DNA from: Undibacterium sp.
GTDB taxonomy: Bacteria; Pseudomonadota; Gammaproteobacteria; Burkholderiales; Burkholderiaceae_D
Direction: 5' to 3'
Assembly (NCBI GenBank): GCA_025352365.1
Contig: JANXTO010000101.1
Coordinates: 1 to 63,132 of the forward strand
Length of the DNA stretch: 63,132 bases
Of the stretch, positions 9,560 to 18,129 are shown one piece after another. The translations under genes and the position numbers were made by a program. The notes beneath the pieces were generated by a model. It saw nothing but the letters and a program-made list of their open reading frames with translations. It made no database searches and was not told the origin of the DNA. Within the stretch, counting starts at the first letter, position 1, and every line of letters begins with the position of its first letter.

Positions 9560-10780
9560 GTGCCAGCATTCAGATATGAAGCCATTGATCCAGATGGACT
9601 AAGCAAAAAAGGTGTGGTCAACGCAGATAGTGCGCGCGCAGCGCGTGCAGATTTGCGTAGCCAGAATTTTTTACCCATCACTGTTGAACTGATTGCCAAT
9701 CAACTCGATGCGGAAGGTAAGAAGCGACGCAGTATTTTTGGCGAGCATTTATCTACAGTAGAACTTGCGCTATTTACCAGACAGTTAGCGAGCTTGTTAG
9801 AAGCAGGTTTGCCCTTAGAGCAATCGTTGTCAGCCTTGTTAGAGCAATCAGAACGCAGTTATATCCGTGATTTGATTGCATCTATTCGCTCAGAAGTGAT
9901 GGCCGGCGCGTCTCTGTCTGATGGTCTGAAACAGCATCCAAATGACTTTGCCGATATCTACTGCGCGCTGGTTGCTTCCGGCGAGCAAATCGGTCATTTG
10001 TCGCGTGTATTATCGCGTTTGGCAGATTATATTGAGCGCCGCAATGCCTTGGTGCAAAAAGTCAAATTAGCCTTTACTTACCCGGCCATTGTCACGGTCG
10101 TTGCGTTTGCGATTGTGATATTTTTGTTGACCTATGTGGTGCCGCAGATCGTCTCTGTATTTGCCAATACAAAACAAAAATTACCTTTCTTGACGGTGAT
10201 GATGTTGGCGATATCTGATTTTGTGCGTAGCTATGGATTGTTCGTCGGAATCGTGATTGCAGTTGCCTTCTGGGGCTGGCGCATGGCGCTTAAAAATCCA
10301 GATGTCAAAATGCGCTGGCATACCTGGTTGCTAACGGCACCCTTATATGGCAAGTTTGAACGTAGTTTGAATACCTCACGCTTTGCCAGCACTCTGGCGA
10401 TTACTACTGGCTCTGGCGTACCTATTTTGCGTGCTTTGCAAACCAGTCGGGAGACCTTGTCCAATGTCGCAATGCGCCAGCAAGTGGAAGATGCGACCGC
10501 CAGTGTACGTGAAGGTGTGGGCTTAGCGCGCGCGTTGTCAGCACATAAGCACTTTCCTCCGATGTTGATTCATATGATACGTGCGGGCGAAGTCACTGGA
10601 GAGCTGCCCGCGATGCTGGAGCGTGCATCTAACGCACAGGAGCAAGATTTAGAGCGCCGTGCATTGACGATGGCAGGTCTACTGGAACCCGCATTAATTC
10701 TGGCAATGGGTGTAGTTGTGCTACTGATTGTACTTGCCGTGTTGATGCCGATTATTGAAATTAATCAACTGGTTCGCTGA
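9560..10780 (+). CDS. gspF: Type II secretion platform protein GspF
   Basis: Polytopic inner-membrane core of the platform, thought to transmit ATPase motion to the pseudopilus. 406 residues with GTG start 6 bp after gspE; begins PAFRYEAID as usual. Two T2SSF domains, each with the FTRQLASLLEAGLPLEQ type motif in the first and the FASTLAITTGSGVPIL equivalent in the second, and three hydrophobic segments (about 170-195, 215-240, 372-400). Ends with LMPIIEINQLVR, close to family consensus. Confidence 0.96.
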   Translation: MPAFRYEAIDPDGLSKKGVVNADSARAARADLRSQNFLPITVELIANQLDAEGKKRRSIFGEHLSTVELALFTRQLASLLEAGLPLEQSLSALLEQSERSYIRDLIASIRSEVMAGASLSDGLKQHPNDFADIYCALVASGEQIGHLSRVLSRLADYIERRNALVQKVKLAFTYPAIVTVVAFAIVIFLLTYVVPQIVSVFANTKQKLPFLTVMMLAISDFVRSYGLFVGIVIAVAFWGWRMALKNPDVKMRWHTWLLTAPLYGKFERSLNTSRFASTLAITTGSGVPILRALQTSRETLSNVAMRQQVEDATASVREGVGLARALSAHKHFPPMLIHMIRAGEVTGELPAMLERASNAQEQDLERRALTMAGLLEPALILAMGVVVLLIVLAVLMPIIEINQLVR

Positions 10781-10865
10781 CAACTTAAGCACCAATATTG
10801 CAAACACTACCAAGCTATTGATCCTGACTAATCAGGCCAATTTATTGGGTAGATTAATCAAGGCG

Positions 10866-10890
10866 ATTAACTTAGATGATTAACTAAGTT
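10866..10890 (+). other. Short inverted repeat between gspF and gspC
   Basis: AACTTAG (10869-10875) and CTAAGTT (10884-10890) form a 7 bp stem with an 8-base loop in the 138 bp gap before gspC. No T-run follows, so it is not a clean terminator. The gap suggests gspC may have its own promoter, which I cannot place. Confidence 0.35.
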
Positions 10891-10918
10891 GAGTTATCTG
10901 CCATAAGCAAGGAATGAA

Positions 10919-11503
10919 ATGAAGCGTGCCCCATTAATAGTCAGTTTTTTGATGTTTATTACCTTATGTATGTCCCTTAGTTTTTGGGGTATCCATTTGT
11001 TTAAACCACAAGCGCGCGCGGTAGCCGTGCCGATGCAGTCTGCTGCATTTGAACCAGGTGCTGGCCAGTGGGGTAGTGTATTTGGTCAAAGTCAGGTAGC
11101 ACAAGCGGCTAGTAATTATCAATTAAAAGGCGTGATACTCGCTGTTCGACAAATAGAAAGTGTCGCCATCATTAGCGCCAATGGCAGGCCAGCTCAAGCT
11201 GTTGGAATTAATCAAGAGTTATCTCCAGGGGTCACGCTGAAGGCCGTTTATGATCAATATATTTTGATTTCTGAAAACGGTATTTCCAAGCGAGTTGAGC
11301 TGCCACCATCAGCAACCATTACCAGCGCACCGATCAGTCCAAATGGTGCTGCTACCATGGCTCCGCCAAATCCAATTGCGTTCCCATCAAATAGTCGTCA
11401 GGTTTTTAGTGGAAATAATCCTGGTATTTCTATTAGTGGTGGCGTACCTGTTTTAACGCCGCAACCCGCCTCTACACCAACGCCTCCAGATAATCAGCAA
11501 TAA
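10919..11503 (+). CDS. gspC: Type II secretion protein GspC (short form, no PDZ)
   Basis: Inner-membrane protein whose periplasmic HR domain contacts the secretin N0 domain and so links the two membranes. 194 residues: one transmembrane segment (about 8-28), the HR domain containing YQLKGVILAV and the ASNYQLKG-type start at about residue 62, then a Pro/Ala/Thr-rich tail from about 130. There is no C-terminal PDZ or coiled-coil domain, so it is shorter than the enterobacterial protein. It sits last in the cluster after a 138 bp gap rather than between F and G or first. Confidence 0.88.
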   Translation: MKRAPLIVSFLMFITLCMSLSFWGIHLFKPQARAVAVPMQSAAFEPGAGQWGSVFGQSQVAQAASNYQLKGVILAVRQIESVAIISANGRPAQAVGINQELSPGVTLKAVYDQYILISENGISKRVELPPSATITSAPISPNGAATMAPPNPIAFPSNSRQVFSGNNPGISISGGVPVLTPQPASTPTPPDNQQ

Positions 11504-11545
11504 CTGAAGATTAGTCTCAATACGGCCCAATCAGGCCGGTAAGTC

Positions 11546-11583
11546 TTCTAAGTCTATTAAGCCTTTCTAAGTCTATTAAGCCT
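11546..11583 (+). repeat. Perfect 19 bp tandem duplication
   Basis: Two exact head-to-tail copies of a 19 bp unit beginning TTCTAAGTC and ending TAAGCCT, at 11546-11564 and 11565-11583, with a partial third copy running into the next gene's start. A GGCC...GGCC hairpin lies just upstream at 11522-11538. Probably a replication slippage product; no function is evident. Confidence 0.8.
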
Positions 11584-11587
11584 ATTA

Positions 11588-12388
11588 GTGAATACACCTC
11601 CTCAATTTTTACAAGATGTCTTGGCTCAGGCTCATCCATCCTGGCATCCAGCTTTGTACCAAGGCTTGGCCGCAGTCAAAGCAGCAGATCCAGAGTATTT
11701 GAGTAATCTGTCGGACTCCCATTTTTTACCTACTGCGGGACGTTTATTTGCTGCATTTGCCATACCTATTGATGCGGTACGTTATGTGCTGGTAGGTGAG
11801 GGGCCTTATCCTCGGGAAGACAGTGCGACCGGATTTTGTTTTATGGATGGTGCCGTCACAGATTTATGGTCGCAAGAGACTGGCGGCGGCTTATCCAAAA
11901 AAGTGAATCGTGCAACGTCGCTACGTAATTTCATCAAAATGCTATTGGTTACTGGCGGCTATTTGACGCTAGAAAACACTTCTATTTCTGCGATTGCTGA
12001 GGTCGCAAGCAAAGCGAGAGCGACTGATTCTGTCTTCATTCAATCTCTGCCAGAGTTGCAAGATAATTTGCTCGCACAAGGATTTTTGTTATTGAATGCG
12101 TCATTAGTGTTTCGATCCGATGTTGCACCTGCCAAAGATGCAAAATCCTGGCTGCCGTTTCTTCAATCCATTTTTTTGGCATTGAACGAGCAACAAAATC
12201 AAACCACAGTAAAGCCCACCGTTCTGGTCTTATGGGGCAAAATTGCTGAGCAATTACAGCAGATGTCAGTGGTATCTTTATTTCAACAACAGATTGCTGA
12301 GCATCCGTATAACTTGTCATTTATCGGGAATAAAAATATGCAAGATTTTTTTGCCCCGATGAACTTGTTGCATAAACGTCTTGTATAA
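11588..12388 (+). CDS. Uracil-DNA glycosylase-like protein lacking the catalytic motif
   Basis: 266 residues that align by eye along the family 1 uracil-DNA glycosylase fold: VRYVLVGEGPYP (65-76) at the place of VVILGQDPYH, GFCF for GLAF, FLLLNASL (166-173) for VLLLNTVL, VLVLWG (212-217) for the FLLWG strand, and EHPYNLSF (238-245) for HPSPLS. The catalytic Asp and His of GQDPYH are replaced by Gly72 and Pro75, while the uracil-recognition Asn (N170) and the motif-B His (H239) stay. Start is GTG 11588. Either a non-catalytic DNA-binding relative or an enzyme with another chemistry; the fold call is firmer than any function. Confidence 0.6.
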   Translation: MNTPPQFLQDVLAQAHPSWHPALYQGLAAVKAADPEYLSNLSDSHFLPTAGRLFAAFAIPIDAVRYVLVGEGPYPREDSATGFCFMDGAVTDLWSQETGGGLSKKVNRATSLRNFIKMLLVTGGYLTLENTSISAIAEVASKARATDSVFIQSLPELQDNLLAQGFLLLNASLVFRSDVAPAKDAKSWLPFLQSIFLALNEQQNQTTVKPTVLVLWGKIAEQLQQMSVVSLFQQQIAEHPYNLSFIGNKNMQDFFAPMNLLHKRLV

Positions 12389-12599
12389 ATACCTCTATTC
12401 ATTCTGATCGTTAGCTATATTTGCCATTACGATAAATAACCGTAATAAAAATACCTAGGATACTGATTCAAATCTTCATTTGTGGAATAAACTAACACCT
12501 GAAAATTCGTTGCTTTATACCGCATAAAATTGCGTCAGTCTAAGCTACCGAAAATAAGGTCATCGCCAGTCGAGATAATCAGTGTAACTAAGATCAAAC

Positions 12600-13868
12600 A
12601 TGCTGAAAAAAATAGAAACTAATCAACTGCGAGTCGGGATGTATGTGCAGGAGTTATGTAGTTCCTGGATGGACACCCCATTTTGGCAAAAATCTTTTTT
12701 GCTAGAAGATCAAAATGTAGTAAATAAGGTACTTAGCACAAAGATCAAAGAAGCTTGGATTGACACGATAAAAGGACTTGATGTTTTTCATCCCGCGGAA
12801 GATAGCGATGAAGAGCCTGAAGAAATTGTTGTAGAACCAACAGTCGCTAAACCAGTTGAGCAGGTTGAAGCTGTCCAGATGCCGTCGTTTAAAGAGATAC
12901 GAAGTGTCTCAATGGATGAGGAGCTAGGACGCGCAGCAAAAATTGTTAGCAAATCGAAGCAAGCTGTTTTTTCGATGTTCCATGAGGCACGCATGGGCAA
13001 TGCAGTCGACGTAGAGAATGCCTTGCCATTAGTGGAGGAAATTGCCTCCTCAGTCATGCGTAATTCTGGCGCTTTAATTGGCTTGGTTCGCCTCAAAACA
13101 AAAGACGATTACACCTACATGCATTCCATCGCGGTATGTGCTTTGATGATCGCTTTATCCAAACAATTAGGGCTGAATGATGCCCAAATACGTGACGCTG
13201 GCTTAGCTGGTTTATTGCATGATATTGGCAAAATGATGGTGCCCGCAGATATCCTGAACAAGCCAGGAAAATTGACCGACGACGAGTTTATCTCTGTTAA
13301 AGAGCATCCAGAGGCTGGCTACAACATGTTGTTAGAAGTAAAAGGCATTAGCGATATTGCCTTGGACGTTTGCCTGCATCATCACGAAAAAATGGATGGC
13401 AGCGGTTATCCACACCGCCTGGTTGGTGAGAAAATTAGCTTGTTTGCACGCATGGGCGCTGTATGTGATGTTTATGACGCAATCACCTCTGATCGTCCAT
13501 ATAAGCAAGGCTGGTGTCCGGCAGAGTCTTTGCGAAAAATGGCGGAGTGGAGCAAGGGTCATTTTGACGAAAAAGTATTCCAGGCTTTCGTAAAAAGTAT
13601 TGGCATCTTCCCAGTCGGAACATTAATCCGGCTGGAGTCTGGACGGCTTGGCGTGGTGGTCGAGCAGCAAGTCGGTAAGTCTTTGTTGTTACCTAAAGTG
13701 CGCGTTTTTTTCTCCATCAAATCTCTAGGTTATATTGTGCCGGAGTTGATTGATTTAGCCCGACCTGGTTCGCAAGATAAAATTGTAGGCCGCGAGGATG
13801 CTAGTAAGTGGGGTTTAAAAGATATAAGCCGTTATTGGCTTGGTGATACGACTGCGCCCACTGCTTGA
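12600..13868 (+). CDS. HD-GYP cyclic-di-GMP phosphodiesterase
   Basis: 422-residue cytoplasmic signalling enzyme. Residues 1-130 match the DUF3391 domain often fused to HD-GYP proteins (starts with KKIETNQLRVGMYVQEL). The HD-GYP domain spans about 160-330 with the metal-binding HD pair (H207, D208), HHEKMDGSGYP (261-271) and DVYDAITSDRPYK, all intact, so it should hydrolyse cyclic-di-GMP. It has a 211 bp upstream gap and is followed by a good terminator, so it looks monocistronic. Lowering c-di-GMP would fit the secretion and motility genes in this window, but that link is inference. Confidence 0.93.
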   Translation: MLKKIETNQLRVGMYVQELCSSWMDTPFWQKSFLLEDQNVVNKVLSTKIKEAWIDTIKGLDVFHPAEDSDEEPEEIVVEPTVAKPVEQVEAVQMPSFKEIRSVSMDEELGRAAKIVSKSKQAVFSMFHEARMGNAVDVENALPLVEEIASSVMRNSGALIGLVRLKTKDDYTYMHSIAVCALMIALSKQLGLNDAQIRDAGLAGLLHDIGKMMVPADILNKPGKLTDDEFISVKEHPEAGYNMLLEVKGISDIALDVCLHHHEKMDGSGYPHRLVGEKISLFARMGAVCDVYDAITSDRPYKQGWCPAESLRKMAEWSKGHFDEKVFQAFVKSIGIFPVGTLIRLESGRLGVVVEQQVGKSLLLPKVRVFFSIKSLGYIVPELIDLARPGSQDKIVGREDASKWGLKDISRYWLGDTTAPTA

Positions 13869-13913
13869 TTGAAATTTGAAGAGATGATTCTTAATGGTTG
13901 TTGCGACATGAAT

Positions 13914-13938
13914 AAGCACTCATTTTGAGTGCTTTTTT
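13914..13938 (+). terminator. Rho-independent terminator after the HD-GYP gene
   Basis: 9 bp perfect stem AAGCACTCA/TGAGTGCTT with a 3-base loop, followed by a run of six T (13933-13938), 45 bp after the stop codon. Confidence 0.9.
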
Positions 13939-13966
13939 ATTTGGATTGCTATTCAGGATAAATATA

Positions 13967-14049
13967 ATACTCATGGTGAGTATATTTTAGTCGTCCATAT
14001 ATTAAATGGACAATAAGGTATATTTTGAAAAAATATCGGGGAGTATATT
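13967..14049 (+). repeat. Dispersed intergenic repeat, copy A
   Basis: 83 bp. Left end ATACTC-ATGGT-GAGTAT is a small hairpin, followed by ATTTTA, the GTCCAT/ATGGAC hairpin (7-base loop), ACAATAAGG, a variable AT-rich stretch, and the right end GGGGAGTATATT. Used here as the reference copy: copies at 37516, 43597, 52871 and 56323 align to it over their full length. Confidence 0.85.
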
Positions 14050-14064
14050 GATTTTGAGTGCATT

Positions 14065-14133
14065 GAACTTGCGCCAGATTAAGCGGAGAATCTTATCGGA
14101 CTCTTTTAGGATGGATGAGTTTTGCGCAAGTTC
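14065..14133. repeat. 69 bp element with 10 bp terminal inverted repeats
   Basis: GAACTTGCGC (14065-14074) and GCGCAAGTTC (14124-14133) are perfect inverted repeats. Inside lies a further AGATT/AATCT pair. Its arm resembles that of the neighbouring 91 bp element (TTTGCGCAAGTTCT against TTTGCGTAAGTCTT), so the two may be diverged relatives. Confidence 0.6.
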
Positions 14134-14151
14134 TGCGTCGATATCTCTAAT

Positions 14152-14242
14152 TAAGACTTACGCAAAATTGTCCCAGTAAAGCGCAGCGATGAAGAAATTA
14201 CTTCAGTGCTGCAAGAAGCTGGGCGGCTTTGCGTAAGTCTTA
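14152..14242. mobile_element. MITE-like 91 bp element with 15 bp perfect inverted repeats
   Basis: TAAGACTTACGCAAA (14152-14166) and its exact reverse complement (14228-14242) bound a 61 bp interior without coding capacity. The size and arms suit a miniature inverted-repeat element or an IS-end remnant. It ends 21 bp before the stop of the minus-strand quinone reductase and could also act as a transcriptional stop. Only one copy is in this window, so mobility is inferred. Confidence 0.55.
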
Positions 14243-14262
14243 TGCATGCAAAAAACTGAAAA

Positions 14263-15243
14263 TTACTTCTCAGGCTGTATAACAACTTTGCCGGTAACTT
14301 TGCGAGCGGCTATATCGTTCAACGCAATTGCCGTATCTTTTAATGCATAGCGCCCGGAAATTCGTGGTTTGATTTTGCCTCCAGCTAACCAGCCAATTAA
14401 TTCGCGCATTGCTGCCAGATTTGCTTTGGGTTCGCGTTTGGCAAATTCTCCCCAAAACACACCGACTAAAGAAGCGCCTTTGAGCAGCGTTAAGTTCAAT
14501 GGCAATTTCGGGATTTCACCATTTGCAAATCCCACGACCAAGTAACGTCCGCGCCAAGCAATGGAGCGGAATGCAGGTTCTGCATAGATGCCACCAACCG
14601 GATCGTAAATAACATCTGGCCCTTTGCCATCTGTTGCCACTTTGATTGCCTCACGCAGGTCTTGCGTACTGTAGTTGATCGTCAGATCGGCACCATGTTC
14701 TTTGCAAATAGCGAGCTTCTCATCGGACGAGGCCGCGGCGATTACGCGTGCCCCTAATGCTTTGCCGATTTCAATCGCTGCCAGGCCAACGCCACCGGCA
14801 GCGCCTAGCACCAACATCGTTTCTCCGGCTTTTAACTGAGCACGATCGACTACCGCGTGATGCGATGTGCCATAGGTGAGAGTAATCGCTGCTGCAGTAT
14901 CGAAATCCATCCCCGGTGGCATAGGCATCACCGCTTGCGCAGGTGCCACGACCTGCTGTGCGAATGCGCCGTGACCGATGAAGGCAATTACTTTATCGCC
15001 GACTTTGATATTGCTGACGCCATCACCGATAGCTCTTACCACGCCAGACAATTCGCTGCCTGGGGTGAATGGCAATTCTGGTTTAAATTGATATTTGTTT
15101 TGGATGATCAGCACATCTGGGAAGTTAACCCCGGCGGCTTTTACATCAATCACCACTTGTCCAGCGCCTGCAACAAGATCTGGTAACTCTTCTACGACCA
15201 AGGTATCTGGTAAACCCCAAGCTTTGCAAAGTACGGCTTTCAT
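14263..15243 (-). CDS. Zinc-independent NADPH:quinone oxidoreductase, MDR family
   Basis: 326 residues of the quinone-reductase branch of the medium-chain dehydrogenase/reductase family. Starts MKAVLCKAWG; contains GVNFPDVLIIQ, the PFTPGSELSGVV segment, the nucleotide-binding LGAAGGVG (146-153) and YDPVGG. The structural and catalytic zinc cysteines of alcohol dehydrogenases are absent, as expected for this branch. Likely reduces quinones or enones with NADPH in the cytoplasm; the substrate cannot be told. Monocistronic on the minus strand, divergent from surE. Confidence 0.88.
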   Translation of the reverse strand: MKAVLCKAWGLPDTLVVEELPDLVAGAGQVVIDVKAAGVNFPDVLIIQNKYQFKPELPFTPGSELSGVVRAIGDGVSNIKVGDKVIAFIGHGAFAQQVVAPAQAVMPMPPGMDFDTAAAITLTYGTSHHAVVDRAQLKAGETMLVLGAAGGVGLAAIEIGKALGARVIAAASSDEKLAICKEHGADLTINYSTQDLREAIKVATDGKGPDVIYDPVGGIYAEPAFRSIAWRGRYLVVGFANGEIPKLPLNLTLLKGASLVGVFWGEFAKREPKANLAAMRELIGWLAGGKIKPRISGRYALKDTAIALNDIAARKVTGKVVIQPEK

Positions 15244-15351
15244 GTATTTGTCTCCTCTTTAAAATAGTACGACCGTTTGATTTTACGATTATGCCGCAAA
15301 AATCCGACGCTTGTCTCAAATTACAATGTTGCATCGGTTAAAATGTTTCGT

Positions 15352-16101
15352 ATGAAAATCTTGATCAGTAATGACGATGGTTACCTCGCTCCTGGCATTG
15401 TCGCTTTGGCCGATGCATTAGCATCTATTGCCGACATTGTCGTGGTCGCGCCTGACAGCAATCGCTCCGGTAGTTCTAACGCCTTGACATTGGATCGACC
15501 CTTGTCAGCACAGCGCGCGTCGAATGGTTTTTATTTTGTGAATGGTACTCCCTCCGATTGCGTGCATATTGCGCTGACATCAATCATGCAAGAGAAGCCG
15601 GATTTGATCGTTTCTGGTATTAATCAGGGACAGAATATGGGGGACGATACTTTGTATTCTGGTACGGTAGCCGCCGCGACTGAGGGATATTTATTTGGCA
15701 TACCCGCCATCGCTTTTTCGCAAGTGGACAAAGGATGGTCACATCTTGAGGATGCGGCAAAAATAGCACTAAGCATGGTCAAGCAAGGTTTTGTCGCGCT
15801 GCCCAGACCCTATTTATTGAATGTGAATATCCCTAATTTGCCTATTTCGGATATTAAAGGGATGCGTGCCGCACGCTTGGGTAAGCGTCATATGTCCGAG
15901 CCTGTGATTAAAGCGCAAGATCCACATGGTCGTGATATTTATTGGATAGGTCCACCAGGTAAAGCAAAAGAGGCAGGCGAAGGCACAGATTTTTTTGTGA
16001 CAGCGCAAGGCTATGTATCCGTCACGCCTTTGCAAATTGATTTGACCAATACAAAACAACTATCGCAATTGCAAGACAATTTTGGTACGGGCGACGCATG
16101 A
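15352..16101 (+). CDS. surE: 5'/3'-nucleotidase SurE
   Basis: Metal-dependent nucleoside monophosphate phosphatase active in stationary phase. 249 residues from ATG 15352 ([11 protein letters not shown]), with the metal ligands D8, D9, the SGSSN serine and the asparagine of [12 protein letters not shown], then the [13 protein letters not shown] segment. In-frame starts upstream (15277, 15343) would add residues not found in the family. First gene of the surE-pcm-nlpD-rpoS block; overlaps pcm by 4 bp. Confidence 0.96.
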   Translation: MKILISNDDGYLAPGIVALADALASIADIVVVAPDSNRSGSSNALTLDRPLSAQRASNGFYFVNGTPSDCVHIALTSIMQEKPDLIVSGINQGQNMGDDTLYSGTVAAATEGYLFGIPAIAFSQVDKGWSHLEDAAKIALSMVKQGFVALPRPYLLNVNIPNLPISDIKGMRAARLGKRHMSEPVIKAQDPHGRDIYWIGPPGKAKEAGEGTDFFVTAQGYVSVTPLQIDLTNTKQLSQLQDNFGTGDA

Positions 16102-16985
16102 CCAAAAATGAAAAACGTTTTCCCTTGCAATTGTCTTCCGTGATGGACGGCGCTAAGCAGCAAACGCATCGTCAATTCACTTCAACGCATCTGGTAAAAA
16201 CAGCGACACCCCAGACCGCGACGCAGAATGCCGCCAAACATGGAGCGACTAAACAAGATGCGGCAAAAAATTCTCTCCGGTCATCGTCGCTCAATCCTAA
16301 TCCAACGACAAAATCTGATCAGACATCCTCCAACGTAGTGAGCTCTCGTCCTTTAGTCTCGGACGGTGTGCGGCGCGCAATGGTGGCACGTGTTGCTCAG
16401 CAAGGTGTTAAAGATCGTTTGGTATTGGCTGCGCTGGAGGCAATTCCACGCCACCTTTTTATTGAGTCTGGTATGTCAAGTCAGGCTTACGTTGATGCCT
16501 CGCTTCCGATTGGGTATCACCAAACGATTTCACAGCCGTATATCGTGGCGCGTATGATAGAAATTATGCGCAGTGATGGCAAACTCAATTGCGTTTTAGA
16601 AATCGGAACTGGCTGCGGCTATCAGGCTGCCGTATTGTCCTTGGTGGCAAAAGAGGTCTATTCGATTGAGCGGATTAAAGCACTGCACGAACTGGCTAAA
16701 AATAACCTGCGCCCCATGCGAATTGCAAATATTCGGTTGCATTATGGCGATGGTATGTTGGGCTTGCCTCAAGTTGCGCCATTTGACGGTATCATCTTGG
16801 CTGCTGCAGGTATGGAAGTGCCAAAGGCATTATTGGAGCAGCTAGCAATTGGTGGCCGCCTGATCGCACCAGTGGGTAGCACTAAACAAGTTTTACAATT
16901 AATTCAGCGTACCGCAAAACATGAGTGGCAAAGTTCGATACTTGAGCAATGTCATTTCGTCCCTTTACATCAAGGCGTCATCTAA
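16098..16985 (+). CDS. pcm: Protein-L-isoaspartate O-methyltransferase
   Basis: Repairs damaged L-isoaspartyl residues using S-adenosylmethionine. The catalytic part runs from about residue 90: [10 protein letters not shown], the substrate-site [19 protein letters not shown], motif [11 protein letters not shown] (167-176), and FDGIILAAA. The first 90 or so residues are an extra Ala/Gln/Thr/Lys-rich stretch not needed for the enzyme; the family is usually about 210 residues. Coupled to surE by a 4 bp overlap, which supports the long form, though no distinct later start can be excluded. Confidence 0.94.
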   Translation: MTKNEKRFPLQLSSVMDGAKQQTHRQFTSTHLVKTATPQTATQNAAKHGATKQDAAKNSLRSSSLNPNPTTKSDQTSSNVVSSRPLVSDGVRRAMVARVAQQGVKDRLVLAALEAIPRHLFIESGMSSQAYVDASLPIGYHQTISQPYIVARMIEIMRSDGKLNCVLEIGTGCGYQAAVLSLVAKEVYSIERIKALHELAKNNLRPMRIANIRLHYGDGMLGLPQVAPFDGIILAAAGMEVPKALLEQLAIGGRLIAPVGSTKQVLQLIQRTAKHEWQSSILEQCHFVPLHQGVI

Positions 16986-17022
16986 ATTTGATGAATCCAT
17001 TATTTAATTAATTGAATCTGCA

Positions 17023-18003
17023 ATGAGTATGAAGAAATTAAAGTTATTAATCACATTAGTCCCCGCAGTTGCTCTATCAGGTTTTATTACTGCTTGTAGT
17101 ACCACGCCCAATAATGCCCCGGTGATTGATCGCGGAAGTGACAGCATAAAAGCGGACTCCAAAGATGTTATGGACGTATCAAAAGTCGTGCCAAAACCAG
17201 CCGATACTCGCGGCACTTATGTTGTTAAGCGCGGCGATACACTATTCAGAATTGCTTTAGACAATGGGCAAAGTTATAGCGATCTGGTTGCATGGAATAA
17301 CTTAAAAAATCCTAATGATATTAAAGTAGATCAAGTTTTGCGCGTAGCGCCGCCAGATGGAACCACCTCTGTACAAACAGGTAGCGTCAATACCAGTGGT
17401 GTAGAGGTGAGGTCGCTTACGGCGGCAACAGTAAATCCATCAACCAATAAGACCAGTCCACGAGGTGATAAGCGTCCATATTCAGACGCCAATTTAGCTG
17501 AACTGCAAAAGCTTGATTCGACTGGCGCGGTGAGCCCTGCAGCTCCGGGCGCCGCTAAATCAGATATCGTGCCGCCTGCGGTAGTCGCTGTTCCTAAGCG
17601 AGATAAACCAATTGACGCTGCAACTCCAGAGAACGATGTGGTGGATTGGATCTGGCCAGCGGAAGGAAAAGTGATCGCCGGATTTGATGATGCAAAAAAT
17701 AAGGGTCTCGATATTTCAGGCAAACTGGGACAGAGTGTCATGGCTGCTGGCGCTGGCAAAGTAATGTATGCCGGTAACGGTATTCGTGGATATGGTAATC
17801 TTGTGATCATCAAGCATACAAGCACCTTGCTCTCTGCTTATGCTCACAATAAAACCATTTTGGTTGCTGAAGGACAGACTATTGTTAAAGGGCAGAAAAT
17901 TGCCGAGATGGGTGATTCTGATAGTGATACTGTGAAGTTGCATTTTGAAATCAGACAGCAAGGTAAGCCAGTTGATCCATCCAAATTTTTGCCGCATCAG
18001 TAA
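17023..18003 (+). CDS. nlpD: LysM/M23 lipoprotein NlpD, amidase activator
   Basis: Outer-membrane lipoprotein that in other bacteria activates the septal amidase AmiC. 326 residues: signal peptide with lipobox ending at Cys25, LysM peptidoglycan-binding domain about 69-112 (GTYVVKRGDTLFRIA), a variable linker, and a C-terminal M23 domain about 205-326. The M23 metal ligands are degenerate: NKGLDI in place of HxGxD and KLHFEIR in place of HxHFE, as in the non-catalytic activators. Followed by rpoS; in enterobacteria a main rpoS promoter lies inside nlpD, and the same may hold here. Confidence 0.94.
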   Translation: MSMKKLKLLITLVPAVALSGFITACSTTPNNAPVIDRGSDSIKADSKDVMDVSKVVPKPADTRGTYVVKRGDTLFRIALDNGQSYSDLVAWNNLKNPNDIKVDQVLRVAPPDGTTSVQTGSVNTSGVEVRSLTAATVNPSTNKTSPRGDKRPYSDANLAELQKLDSTGAVSPAAPGAAKSDIVPPAVVAVPKRDKPIDAATPENDVVDWIWPAEGKVIAGFDDAKNKGLDISGKLGQSVMAAGAGKVMYAGNGIRGYGNLVIIKHTSTLLSAYAHNKTILVAEGQTIVKGQKIAEMGDSDSDTVKLHFEIRQQGKPVDPSKFLPHQ

Positions 18004-18129
18004 TTAGTAATCGGTAACTAGAAACAATGCTAGAGCCAACGCTAGAATCAAGAGCAATCATTATTTGATTTTGGTTGGAAAATAATTAGTCAGCAAGTTC
18101 AAAATAGGATAAGTCGTTTAACTCATACT

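Larger units (their letters stand above)
13869..14262. other. Convergent intergenic region with stacked palindromes
   Basis: 394 bp without a gene between the convergent HD-GYP and quinone-reductase genes. In order it holds a terminator (13914-13938), a copy of the dispersed 83 bp repeat (13967-14049), a 69 bp element bounded by a 10 bp inverted repeat (14065-14133), and a 91 bp element bounded by a 15 bp inverted repeat (14152-14242). Confidence 0.85.

Noticed and set aside
17331-17825. 164-residue minus-strand ORF
   Set aside because: Mirror of nlpD; low-complexity product with no recognisable domain.
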